Source of the DNA: Fen-1245 sp963835535
GTDB taxonomy: Bacteria > Gemmatimonadota > Gemmatimonadetes > Gemmatimonadales > JACORV01
Assembly (NCBI GenBank): GCA_963835535.1
Contig: CAWIFL010000002.1
Span: 124,001 to 188,000 of the forward strand
DNA: 64,000 nt
Reading direction: 5' to 3'
This document shows, piece by piece, positions 44,165 to 52,700 of this stretch. The notes under the pieces are model-generated. The model had not been told where the DNA came from and did no database searches. It worked only from the letters and a program-made list of their open reading frames with translations. Position 1 is the stretch's first letter. Each line of letters starts with the position of its first letter. The translations under genes and the position numbers were made by a program.

Positions 44165-46525
44165 ATGCCGTTGCTGAAGTTGATCCGGCAGCTGATCGGC
44201 TCCCGCAAATCCGAAGGCACTCCGCGCCAGGTGGCGGCGGGGATCGCGCTGGGCGCGGTGTTCGGCCTGACGCCGCTGATGAACCTGCACAACCTGGTGT
44301 TGTTCGGCCTCGCCCTGATCCTCAATCTCTCGATGGGGGGCGTCTTCCTGGGGTGGGCGGTCTTCGTGCCCGTCGGCTTCGCCCTGGATCCGCTGTTCGA
44401 CGTCATCGGCAAGGCCCTGCTCGGCGCCGATGGGCTCCGGGGCTTCTGGACGACGCTCTACAACGTGCCCGTGGTGCCGTTCACCAACTTCAACAACTCC
44501 GTGGTGCTCGGCAGCTTCGTCTTCTGGGTGGCGACCTTGGTGCCGTTCTACTTCCTCTGGAAGTGGGCGGTGACGCGCTACCGGGCGCGGGTGTACGAGC
44601 GGCTCAAGCGGATGCGGAATCTTCCACGTCCTGACGGCGTCGAAGCTGTACGCGACGTACCGCTCGTTCTCCAGGTTCGTCCCGTGAAGCTCTTCCGCTG
44701 GAAGGCCCTGGGCCCGCTGGCGTTGTTCGTCGCGGTCGTCGTGCTGGCCTGGGTGCTGTTCGTCGACCGGCTGGTCAAACTGGGCATCGAGGCCGGAGGT
44801 ACGGCGGTCAACGGCGCGCGGGTGGAGCTCGCTTCGGCGCGGCTCCGGCTCTTCCAGGGCGACCTGCGGCTCCGCGGCCTCCAGGTGACGGACGCCGGCC
44901 AGCCGATGCGCAACCTGTTCGCGGTGGACGAGATCGAGCTGGACCTCGGCCTCCGCGCGCTGCTGGAGAAGAAGTTCGACGCGGAGACGGTGGCCGTGCG
45001 GGGCCTGACCTTCGGCGGGGTGCGGAAGACGTCGGGGGCGCTGCCGAAGCGCGCGCAGGCGCCGGCAGTGGAGACCCGGGACTCCGTTCAGGTCTGGGCG
45101 CACGAGCTCCCGATCCCCTCGCTGGATCTGGGGAACCTCGGCAAGGCGCTCGACATCAGGGGCGTGAGTCCCGACAGCCTCCAGTCGCTGGCGCAGGCGC
45201 GAGCGCTGGCCCAGTCGGGCGATTCGCTCAAGACCGCGTGGGAAGGGAAGCTGGCCGCGGCGAACCCGCGGCCGGTGATCGATTCGGCGCAGGCGCTGGC
45301 GAAGCGCCTCTCGGGCACGGACGTCCGGCGGCTGGGGCTCTCCGGGGCGCGTGACGCCGCCGCGGCGATCCGCTCCCAGCTGACGGCGATCAAGGGCACC
45401 CGCGACCGGCTCACGTCCCTTCAGAACGACGTGACCGGCCAGGTGGGCTCGCTCCGCTCGCGCGCCGCGGCGCTCGACCAGGCGCGGGCGGCCGATTACG
45501 CCTACGCGCGCCGCCTCGTCAAGGTGCCGTCGCTCGATCCCAAGGACCTCGCGGCCTCGCTGGTGGGTCGCTCGGCGCTGGAGCGGATGGCGCCCCAGCT
45601 CGCCTACCTGCACATCCTCGACCACCGGATCCCGCCCGGTATGCAGCCGCAGCGACAGGCCGGCCCGAAGCGTGCCCGGACGGCGGGGACGACCTTCGTC
45701 TTCCCCAAGGCGCGCCGCTATCCCACGCTGCTGCTCGAGTTCGCCGAGGGGACGTTCACCTTGCCCGGGCGCACGACGGCGGCGGGCGATTACGTCGCGC
45801 GCCTGACCGGCGTCACCACGGAGCCGGCCGTCTACGGCAAGCCGCTGACCTTCCTTGCCGACCGGGCGGGCGCGGTGGCCGTGGGGCCGCAGCGCCTCCA
45901 CGTTGCGGGGACGATCGACCGGACGGGGGAGGTCCCGCGCGACTCGGTGGTGGCGGATCTGGCGGGCGTCGGCCTCCCGGCGCTGGACCTCGCGGCCGCC
46001 GGTGCGCGGGTGGACCTGCGGACCGGCGACCTGAGCTTCGCGTTCTCGCGCGTCGGCGACAGCATCAGCGGCCGGTGGTTCGTGCACTCCGACAGCGTCA
46101 CGTGGTCGCGGCAGGCCGACAGCGCCGCGGCCCCCGCGGCATCGGCGCCCATCGGGAGCAAAGCCTGGCTGGACGCCCTGGTCTGGGGCGCCGTCTCCTC
46201 GCTCAAGGACGTCGAGATCGAAGCGCGGATCCACGGCCGTTTCGCCTCGCCCGCATTCGACGTCTCGTCCAACATCGGCGGCGCGGTCTCCCGCGCCCTC
46301 GGCCAGGCGGTCGCAGCCGAAGTGCGCCGCGCCGAGACCGCTGTGCGGGCCAAGGTGGACAGCCTGGTCGGCCAGCAGGTCAACGCGGCGAAGGCGAGCC
46401 TCGCGGCACTCGATACGGGGCCCCTCAAGGCCCTGACGGACCATCGGTCGCAGCTGGATGCGGCGCAGGCCCAGCTCGAGCAGCGACTCCGTGGGCTGAC
46501 GCCTGGAGGCATCCGACTGCCTTGA
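44165..46525 (+). CDS. Fused TIGR03546/TIGR03545-type membrane and AsmA-like protein
   Basis: The product has 786 residues from ATG 44165. Residues about 1-150 form a polytopic domain like TIGR03546/DUF2062 (TPRQVAAGIALGAVFGLTPL, GGVFLGWAVFVPVGFALDP). A further membrane helix lies near 185-200. The rest resembles TIGR03545: VNGARVELASARLRLFQGDLRL, GLRALLEKKFDAETVAVRGL, long helical parts, and late beta-rich AsmA-like segments. In other bacteria the two parts are separate neighbouring genes. Possible role in envelope lipid or protein traffic; inferred. Confidence 0.75.
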   Translation: MPLLKLIRQLIGSRKSEGTPRQVAAGIALGAVFGLTPLMNLHNLVLFGLALILNLSMGGVFLGWAVFVPVGFALDPLFDVIGKALLGADGLRGFWTTLYNVPVVPFTNFNNSVVLGSFVFWVATLVPFYFLWKWAVTRYRARVYERLKRMRNLPRPDGVEAVRDVPLVLQVRPVKLFRWKALGPLALFVAVVVLAWVLFVDRLVKLGIEAGGTAVNGARVELASARLRLFQGDLRLRGLQVTDAGQPMRNLFAVDEIELDLGLRALLEKKFDAETVAVRGLTFGGVRKTSGALPKRAQAPAVETRDSVQVWAHELPIPSLDLGNLGKALDIRGVSPDSLQSLAQARALAQSGDSLKTAWEGKLAAANPRPVIDSAQALAKRLSGTDVRRLGLSGARDAAAAIRSQLTAIKGTRDRLTSLQNDVTGQVGSLRSRAAALDQARAADYAYARRLVKVPSLDPKDLAASLVGRSALERMAPQLAYLHILDHRIPPGMQPQRQAGPKRARTAGTTFVFPKARRYPTLLLEFAEGTFTLPGRTTAAGDYVARLTGVTTEPAVYGKPLTFLADRAGAVAVGPQRLHVAGTIDRTGEVPRDSVVADLAGVGLPALDLAAAGARVDLRTGDLSFAFSRVGDSISGRWFVHSDSVTWSRQADSAAAPAASAPIGSKAWLDALVWGAVSSLKDVEIEARIHGRFASPAFDVSSNIGGAVSRALGQAVAAEVRRAETAVRAKVDSLVGQQVNAAKASLAALDTGPLKALTDHRSQLDAAQAQLEQRLRGLTPGGIRLP

Positions 46526-47229
46526 GACTGCTCCTGCTCAGCAACTCGAAGAACTATGGCGGGCGGTACCTCGGCCACGCCGAAGCCGAGATCCAGGACT
46601 TTCTCGGGAAGCGCATCAAGAAGGTCCTTTTCGTTCCCTACGCCGCCGTGCGGGTGACGTGGGACGATTTCGCGGCCACGGTGCGCACGCGCTTCGAGGA
46701 ACTCGGCTACGGTCTCGAGTCCGTGCACGCGGCGGCGGACCCCGTCGCGGCGGCACTGCACGCCGAGGCGATCGTCGTGGGCGGCGGGAACACCTGGCAC
46801 CTGCTCGACGCGCTCTACCGGACGAAGGTGCTCGAGGTGATCCGCGAGCGTGCGCGCGGCGGCGCGCCGTACATCGGCTGGAGCGCGGGGTCCAACATCG
46901 CCGGGCTCACGATCAAGACCACCAACGACATGCCGATCGTGCTGCCGCCCCGCGTCGACGCGCTCGCGCTGCTCCCGTTCCAGCTCAACCCGCATTACAC
47001 GGACGAGGTGATCCCCAACCACGCGGGGGAGACGCGCGCCGAGCGACTGCTCGAGTTCATCGCTGCGAACCCCGGCGTGCGAGTCGTGGGGTTGAGGGAA
47101 GGGAGCATCCTGCGGGTGGAGGGCAGCAAGCTCACGCTCCTGGGCGAGAAACCCGCGCGTCTCTTCGTCAGCGGCAAGCAGCCGGCCGAGTACGCGCCGG
47201 GTGACTCGCTCCAGTTCCTCCTGCGCTGA
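46522..47229 (+). CDS. pepE: Peptidase E (alpha-aspartyl dipeptidase)
   Basis: The product has 235 residues from TTG 46522, overlapping the previous stop. RLLLLSNSKNYGG matches the family start. VVGGGNTWHLLDALY and YIGWSAGSNIAG with the nucleophilic serine are the S51 signature, and NPHYTDEVIPNHAGETRAERLLEF the downstream histidine region. It hydrolyses Asp-X dipeptides in the cytoplasm. Confidence 0.9.
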   Translation: MRLLLLSNSKNYGGRYLGHAEAEIQDFLGKRIKKVLFVPYAAVRVTWDDFAATVRTRFEELGYGLESVHAAADPVAAALHAEAIVVGGGNTWHLLDALYRTKVLEVIRERARGGAPYIGWSAGSNIAGLTIKTTNDMPIVLPPRVDALALLPFQLNPHYTDEVIPNHAGETRAERLLEFIAANPGVRVVGLREGSILRVEGSKLTLLGEKPARLFVSGKQPAEYAPGDSLQFLLR

Positions 47230-47299
47230 GCTGTTCCGATCGGAACAGGTGTGTGTGCCGACCCGCGCATTTGTCCGGGGCGTCGAATATCCTGGCCTT

Positions 47300-47329
47300 C
47301 CAATCCCCAATCCCCAATCCCCAATCCCC
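47300..47329 (+). repeat. Short tandem repeat (CCAATCC, four copies)
   Basis: Four direct 7-base units CCAATCC run from 47300 to 47327, plus CC. They lie in the 208-base gap between pepE and the CPBP-like gene. No gene is seen in the gap; the repeat may be a spacer or a slippage tract. Confidence 0.75.
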
Positions 47330-47437
47330 GCAAGGGTTTGTCCGCGATCTGGTGAGCCTGCGCCAGAGTGGTCCCGGACCTGCCTTAAGTGATGCCGAAG
47401 ACGTGAAGCACCGGCAGAACCTGAGGTAGGAGCAACC

Positions 47438-48658
47438 ATGACGCACGCGAACGAAACTCACGAGCCCATCGCCCACGGTCCGTCGGCCGCAGTGCCGCAC
47501 CGCGGGCTCGATCTCCCCGCCGCCGTCGCGATCTCCTGGTCGCTGGCCGGCGGAATGATCCTCGGCGGCGCGACCGTCGTGGCGCTGATCCTGACCAACC
47601 AGATGAGCGGCCACCTGCTGCTCATGGCCAGCGCAACGCTGTTCGCCATCGGCGCGGTCCTGGGGATGGTGCACGGCGTGATCCTCGGCATCGTCGGACG
47701 GCCCGAGGGCACGACGCCGCGCCAGGCCTGGAGCGCGATGGTCCACGGGCTGCTGTATCTGGTGCCCGCGCTGCTGCTGGGCTGGCTGATCGCAGGGTGG
47801 GTGGCGGCGATGCCGATCGCGCTGAACGGCGGCCACGTCGTCGCCGCGGTCATCTCCGCGTTCGCCTGGGTCGGGATGATCCTGACGGTCTACTTCGCCG
47901 GGAGCACCGGCCTGCACGCGCTCTCGCTGGCCTATCGGCGCTGGCCCGAGCGCGTGCCGGGGACGGTGATGGTCGGCGCGACGCTCGCCGCGCTCGTCGT
48001 CGCCTTCGCGGTCGAGCCCCCCACGATCTGGTTCACCGACATCCGCCTCACGATGCCGGGCGCGCTGGTCCTGGCACTCGCCGCGACCTTCTGGTTCTAC
48101 GGTCCGATCATCACGTTCGCGCTGTCGGTGCTGCGCAGGGTGCTGCCGCTCTTCCCGAAGAGCTGGGCGCTGCTTCGTGCGCACGCGTGGCGCGGGGCGC
48201 TGCTGCGGGTCGGCATCGCGCTCGCGGTCGGTGTCGGCATCGCGCTGCTGGCGCTCCCGTTCCACAAGGGCGCGCTCGGCCTGCCGACCGACGTAGAGCG
48301 CTTCGGCCTCGTCGCCGCGATGGGGAAGGCCGCCGCGGACGCTGTCACCGACGAGCTGCTGCTCCGGCTGTTCGTCTTCACCGCCGCGCTCGCCATCGCG
48401 ATCCGCTACCTCCCGAACGAGAAGACATGGGCCGTCGGTCTCGCCATCGCCGTCGCCACCATCGCCGACCTGCTCCTGCATTGGCCGTCGGTCAGCGCGC
48501 TCGGGCTCCCGGGTCTCCCGATGGTCTTCGCCTACGCGGTCGCACGGATGGCAATCCCGGCCGTGCTATTCGGATATCTCTACTGGCGGCGGGGTCTCGG
48601 CACCGCCGTAGCGGCGCACGCCATAGCCGGCGCCGCGGTGGGGTTGCTGGCCCTCTAA
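47438..48658 (+). CDS. Polytopic membrane protein with CPBP/CAAX-protease-like C-terminus
   Basis: The product has 406 residues from ATG 47438, with AGGTAGGAG upstream. About ten membrane helices are visible. Residues about 300-400 contain DAVTDELLLRLFVFTAALA and YLYWRRGLGTAVAAHAIAGAAVGLL, which resemble CPBP motifs 1 (E-E-x3-R form, here DELLLR) and 3 (HxxxN form, here HAIAG). The first motif has one acidic residue changed and the last lacks Asn, so peptidase activity is doubtful. Function unknown; a strong terminator follows. Confidence 0.65.
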   Translation: MTHANETHEPIAHGPSAAVPHRGLDLPAAVAISWSLAGGMILGGATVVALILTNQMSGHLLLMASATLFAIGAVLGMVHGVILGIVGRPEGTTPRQAWSAMVHGLLYLVPALLLGWLIAGWVAAMPIALNGGHVVAAVISAFAWVGMILTVYFAGSTGLHALSLAYRRWPERVPGTVMVGATLAALVVAFAVEPPTIWFTDIRLTMPGALVLALAATFWFYGPIITFALSVLRRVLPLFPKSWALLRAHAWRGALLRVGIALAVGVGIALLALPFHKGALGLPTDVERFGLVAAMGKAAADAVTDELLLRLFVFTAALAIAIRYLPNEKTWAVGLAIAVATIADLLLHWPSVSALGLPGLPMVFAYAVARMAIPAVLFGYLYWRRGLGTAVAAHAIAGAAVGLLAL

Positions 48659-48679
48659 GGTCATAGGCTGTCCCCAATT

Positions 48680-48719
48680 GCGCAGTCCGCGTGAAATACG
48701 GCACGCGGATTGCGCTTTT
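48680..48719 (+). terminator. Intrinsic terminator
   Basis: GCGCAGTCCGCGTG (48680-48693) pairs with CACGCGGATTGCGC (48702-48715) over 14 base pairs (one G-T) around an 8-base loop, then TTTT. It terminates the CPBP-like gene and separates it from the histidine kinase that starts 12 bases later. Confidence 0.9.
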
Positions 48720-48731
48720 CTGCGCACGGAT

Positions 48732-50208
48732 ATGAGGCTGCGCGATCTGTCGATACAGGCCAAGGTCCTGGTGACCGCGCTGGGAGCGCTCCTGGTCGTT
48801 CTGGGAGTCGCCACCATCGCGTCCCTCCGGTACTGGGAGAGCGAGCAATTCGCCCTCACCAGCGATCATGCGCTGATGGCGGTGGCGGCGGCGAAGGAGC
48901 CGGTCGAGGCGGCGCTCGCCCACGGCCAGGTGGGGCTCATCCGGGACGAGCTGCAGGGGATGATCGCGCACCGGCCGGCGGTGGGCTACCGGATCGTGTC
49001 GGCCGAGGGCCTGGTCCTGCTGTCGAGCGCGCGGGGAGAGGAGGGCCGGCCGCGGCCGGGCGACGGCGCTGCCGAGCCCGTGGGACATTCCGGCGGGGGG
49101 CCAGGTGGTCGGCGGGCGCGGCGACTCGACGCTGAGCGCGATCATCGCGGTGGCGGGGGTCGGCGGTCCCGGCGCCCGGGCGACGCTCGAGCTGCAGCTG
49201 GGGGTGCGCGGGATCGACGATGCGATCCGGCGCGGCCGGACCTACGGTCTGATCCTCACCCTGGTGCTGGTGATCGGGTTCGCGGCGGCGCTGGTCGCGA
49301 TGATGGAGCGCGAGGTGCTGGCGCCGATGCGCCAGCTGCGCCGCGGCCTCGCGCGCGCGAGCGCCGGCGAGGACGGCGTGCGGATCGGGATGGAGCGGAA
49401 GGACGAGTTCGGCCGCCTCGCTTCTACGGTGGACGCCTTGCTGGAGCGGGACGAGGCCAAGGCGCGCCTGGCCGCGACGCAACAGCGCACCCTGACGGAG
49501 CAGGCGGGGTTCGCGGAGGTCGGGGCGCTCGCGGCGCAGGTCGCGCACGAGATCAAGCGGCCGCTGGCCGGGATCAAGAGCGCGATGGAGCTCATCACGC
49601 AGGAGTACGCGATGAGCGACGCGGAGCGGACGCTCCTCGCGCGCGTCGAGGACGAGCTGCAGCACGTGGACGAGACGCTCCGCGACCTGCTGAGCCTGGC
49701 CCGACCGGTGGGCCTCAACTCCCAGCCACTCGATCTCCACGCCGTCATCAACGGGGCGCTGGTGCGGCTGTCCGGGCTGCCGGGCGCCGACCGCGTGAGC
49801 GTGCAGCGCGATTACGCGCCGCAGCTCCCGCCGATGACGGGCGACGCCGCGCGGCTGGAGCAGGCGGTGCTGAACCTGTGCGTCAACGCGGTGGAAGCGA
49901 TGCCGGAGGGCGGCAGGCTGACCATCACCACGCGTGCCTCCGCAGGCACCGTGGAGCTCGACGTCGCCGACACCGGCGCCGGGATCCCGCCCGAGAACCT
50001 GGACAAGATCCTCAAGCCCTTCTTCTCCACGAAGTCGTTCGGGACAGGCCTCGGCCTGCCGCTGGTCGCGCGCGTCGTCGCGGCGCACGGCGGCCGGCTG
50101 TGGGTCGAGAGCGAGACGGGGGCGAAGGGCGGCACCCACGGCACGACGTTCCACATCCATCTGCCGGTCGCCGCTGCGGCGGTCCCGGCGGAAGGGGCGG
50201 GAGGCTAG
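48732..50208 (+). CDS. Membrane sensor histidine kinase (frame broken near 49030-49100)
   Basis: From ATG 48732 there are a signal/anchor helix (AKVLVTALGALLVVLGVATI) and a periplasmic sensor part. The reading then changes frame: residues up to LVLLSSARGEE are in one frame and DIPAGGQVVGGRGDSTL onward in another. One extra base somewhere in the G-rich stretch 49030-49100 (for example the six Gs at 49095-49100) explains this. The second part has a TM helix, HAMP, EVGALAAQVAHEIKRPLAGIKSAM (phospho-His), NLCVNAVEAM (N box) and DTGAGIPPENLDKIL with GTGLGLPL. It phosphorylates the regulator encoded 2 bases downstream. Confidence 0.85.
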
Positions 50209-50210
50209 GC

Positions 50211-52700
50211 ATGGCCGGCGAACGACTCCTGATCGTCGAGGACGATCCCCTGTTGCTGAGCGTCCTGACCGAGCGGCTGGGGCGCGAGGGACTCGAGGTG
50301 ACCGCGGCGGCGACGCTGGCGGAGGCGCGGAAGGCGCTGGAGGCGGCGGAGCCCGACGTGGGTCTGCTCGACCTCCGCCTGCCCGACGGCGAAGGGCTCT
50401 CGCTCCTCCGGGAGCAGGCGCCCAAGGGCGCCACGGTCTGGGTGGTGATGACGGCGCACGCCACGGTCTCCTCCGCCGTCGAGGCGCTGAAGCTGGGCGC
50501 GAAGGACTACCTCGAGAAGCCGTTCACCCTGGACCGCGCGGTCGCGACGATCCGGCAGGCGCTGGAGATGACGGCGTTGCGGCGCGAGGTGGCGGCGCTG
50601 CGGAGCTCGAGCTCGCACGCCGGCACGACGGTGATCGGCGAGTCGGCGCCGATGCGGCGCGTGTTCGAGCTGGTGGAGCGGCTGGCGGCCGTGGATGCGA
50701 CGACGGTCCTGATCGAGGGGGAGAGCGGCACGGGGAAGGGGGCCATCGCGCAGGCGCTGCACCGGCTGAGCAAGCGGAGCGGCGGGCCGTTCCTCAACGT
50801 CACGAGCTCGGCGCTGCCCGAGACGCTGATGGAGTCGGAGCTGTTCGGGCACGAGAAGGGGGCCTTCACCGACGCGCACGCGGCCAAGCGCGGCCTCGTC
50901 GAGATGGCGGACGGGGGCACGCTGTTCCTGGACGAGGTGGGCGAGCTGACGCCCGGCGTGCAGGCCAAGCTGCTGCGGTTCATCGAGGAGAAGACGTTCC
51001 GGCGGCTGGGCGGGACGCGCGATCTGGTGGTGGACGTGCGCATCATGGCGGCGACCAACCGCGACCTGGCGGCGGAAGTGGCCGCCGGCCGGTTCCGCGC
51101 GGACCTGTTCTACCGCCTGCGGGTCATTCCGATCACGCTGCCGCCGCTCCGGGAGCGGCGCGAGGACATCTTCCCGCTGGTCAAGCACTTCGTGGCGCAC
51201 TTCAACCGCGAGTTCGGGAAGAAGGTGCGCGAGATCGCGCCGGAGGCTCAGGCGCTGCTCAACGGCTACGCCTGGCCGGGGAACGTGCGCGAGCTGCGGA
51301 ACGTGATCGAGCGTGCGGTGCTCCTCACCGACGGCGAGGTGATCGGCGCGCGCGAGCTGCCCCTGGAGGTGACGGCGCCGATGGCGTCGGCCGCGATGCC
51401 GTCGCTTCCCGACGGCGGCGTGAAGCTCGAGGAGATGGAGCGGCGGCTGCTGGTCGAGGCGCTGGAGCGGGTGCACGGGAACCAGTCCCAGGCGGCGGAG
51501 CTGCTCGGGCTGAGCCGGCACCAGGTGCGCACGCGGATGAAGCGGCACGGCCTGCTCGTCGGACTCCTGCTGGCCGCGGGATTGGGCGCGTTCGCGCCGG
51601 CGGCGCGGGCGCAGCGCGCGCCGCACGCCGCCCCCAGTTCGCTGGCGTGCCTGCGGTGTCACGGCTCCCGGGAGTTCCTGGAGCGCGCGGCGCCGACCGG
51701 GACGTTCCGGCCCTCGCTGGTGGTGCGCTCCGAGAGCGCTCCGGGCACGGCGCACGCGCAGCTCTCGTGCGTCTCGTGCCACGTGGGGGCGACGCACTTC
51801 CCGCACGGTAGCGAGGCCGCCACGCCGATCGGCTGCATCCGGTGCCATCCGGCGGCGGACAGCGTCCGGCTCCAGAGCGTGCACGGCTCCGGCGGCGTCA
51901 AGGTGGAATGCACGGACTGCCACGGCGCGCACGACGTGAAGACCGCCGCCTGGCTGCGGAGCTTCGAGGGTCGCGCCGCGACGGTACGTGCCTGCGGGCG
52001 CTGCCACGCGTCCCAGTTGCCCGACGCGCGGGACGTCCATGGCACTCGCGCGACTTGCACGGACTGCCACGGCGCGCACGCCATCCGCCCGGTGCGCGAT
52101 CCGCTCACCCGGGGCGTCGCGCTGGCCACGGCGCGGCGCTGCGCGGCCTGCCACGCGAAGGAGGCGGCCGCCTACTGGGCCGACGCCCACGGCACGCGGG
52201 CGCTTCGCGACGCCGCCAGCCGGACGCCGCTCGGCCGCGACACCGGCGCCACGTGCGTGGACTGCCACCGCGGCCACGCCGTGCGCAATCCGGCGGACAG
52301 CGCCGCGCACTTCGCCTTCGCCGAGACCTGCACCCATTGCCACCAGGCGTACGGCGCGACGTTCCGCGAGAACTACCACGGCCAGGCCACGCAGGTGGGG
52401 TCGGAGCGCGCGGCGCTGTGCGCCGACTGCCACACCGCGCACAGCGTCTACCCGGCGTCGGACCCGCGGTCCTCGGTCGCGCCCGCGCACCGGCTGGCGA
52501 CCTGCCGCCGCTGCCACGTCGAGGCCGCCGGCCAGTTCGCCGACTACCGGCCGCATGCGGACCCGCGGTCCGGTTCGCCCGGGCTGTTCGCCGTCTGGCT
52601 GGCGATGACGCTGCTGCTCAGTGCGGTCACACTCGTCTACGTCGTGCACGCGGTCCTGGTGTCCCGCCGCACGCTCATGGAGCGGAGGAGCCAGCCGTGA
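50211..52700 (+). CDS. Sigma54-type response regulator, continuous in frame with a multihaem cytochrome
   Basis: One open frame of 829 residues. Residues 1-120 form the receiver (LLIVEDDPLLLSVLTERL, DVGLLDLRLPDG phospho-Asp, VVMTAH and DYLEKPF). Residues about 145-380 form the AAA+ domain: EGESGTGKG (Walker A), ELFGHEKGAFTDAH (sigma54 loop, GAFTDA instead of GAFTGA), TLFLDEVGEL (Walker B), WPGNVRELRNVIERA. A Fis-type HTH (NQSQAAELLGLSRHQVRTRMKRHGLL) normally ends such proteins, but no stop follows and the frame runs directly into the cytochrome described next. Either a true fusion or loss of the stop by error or mutation. It probably controls the cytochrome genes. Confidence 0.82.
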   Translation: MAGERLLIVEDDPLLLSVLTERLGREGLEVTAAATLAEARKALEAAEPDVGLLDLRLPDGEGLSLLREQAPKGATVWVVMTAHATVSSAVEALKLGAKDYLEKPFTLDRAVATIRQALEMTALRREVAALRSSSSHAGTTVIGESAPMRRVFELVERLAAVDATTVLIEGESGTGKGAIAQALHRLSKRSGGPFLNVTSSALPETLMESELFGHEKGAFTDAHAAKRGLVEMADGGTLFLDEVGELTPGVQAKLLRFIEEKTFRRLGGTRDLVVDVRIMAATNRDLAAEVAAGRFRADLFYRLRVIPITLPPLRERREDIFPLVKHFVAHFNREFGKKVREIAPEAQALLNGYAWPGNVRELRNVIERAVLLTDGEVIGARELPLEVTAPMASAAMPSLPDGGVKLEEMERRLLVEALERVHGNQSQAAELLGLSRHQVRTRMKRHGLLVGLLLAAGLGAFAPAARAQRAPHAAPSSLACLRCHGSREFLERAAPTGTFRPSLVVRSESAPGTAHAQLSCVSCHVGATHFPHGSEAATPIGCIRCHPAADSVRLQSVHGSGGVKVECTDCHGAHDVKTAAWLRSFEGRAATVRACGRCHASQLPDARDVHGTRATCTDCHGAHAIRPVRDPLTRGVALATARRCAACHAKEAAAYWADAHGTRALRDAASRTPLGRDTGATCVDCHRGHAVRNPADSAAHFAFAETCTHCHQAYGATFRENYHGQATQVGSERAALCADCHTAHSVYPASDPRSSVAPAHRLATCRRCHVEAAGQFADYRPHADPRSGSPGLFAVWLAMTLLLSAVTLVYVVHAVLVSRRTLMERRSQP
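51538..52700 (+). CDS. 11-haem cytochrome c with C-terminal membrane anchor (unit 1, c module)
   Basis: An internal ATG at 51538 gives 387 residues whose first 26 form a convincing signal peptide (MKRHGLLVGLLLAAGLGAFA, cleavage near ARAQ) out of the regulator's last helix. Eleven CxxCH motifs follow (CLRCH, CVSCH, CIRCH, CTDCH, CGRCH, CTDCH, CAACH, CVDCH, CTHCH, CADCH, CRRCH). A tail helix (about 350-375, AVWLAMTLLLSAVTLVYVVHAVL) anchors it in the membrane. It would carry electrons from the adjoining cytochrome b across the periplasm. Whether it is made alone or only as a fusion cannot be told here. Confidence 0.8.
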
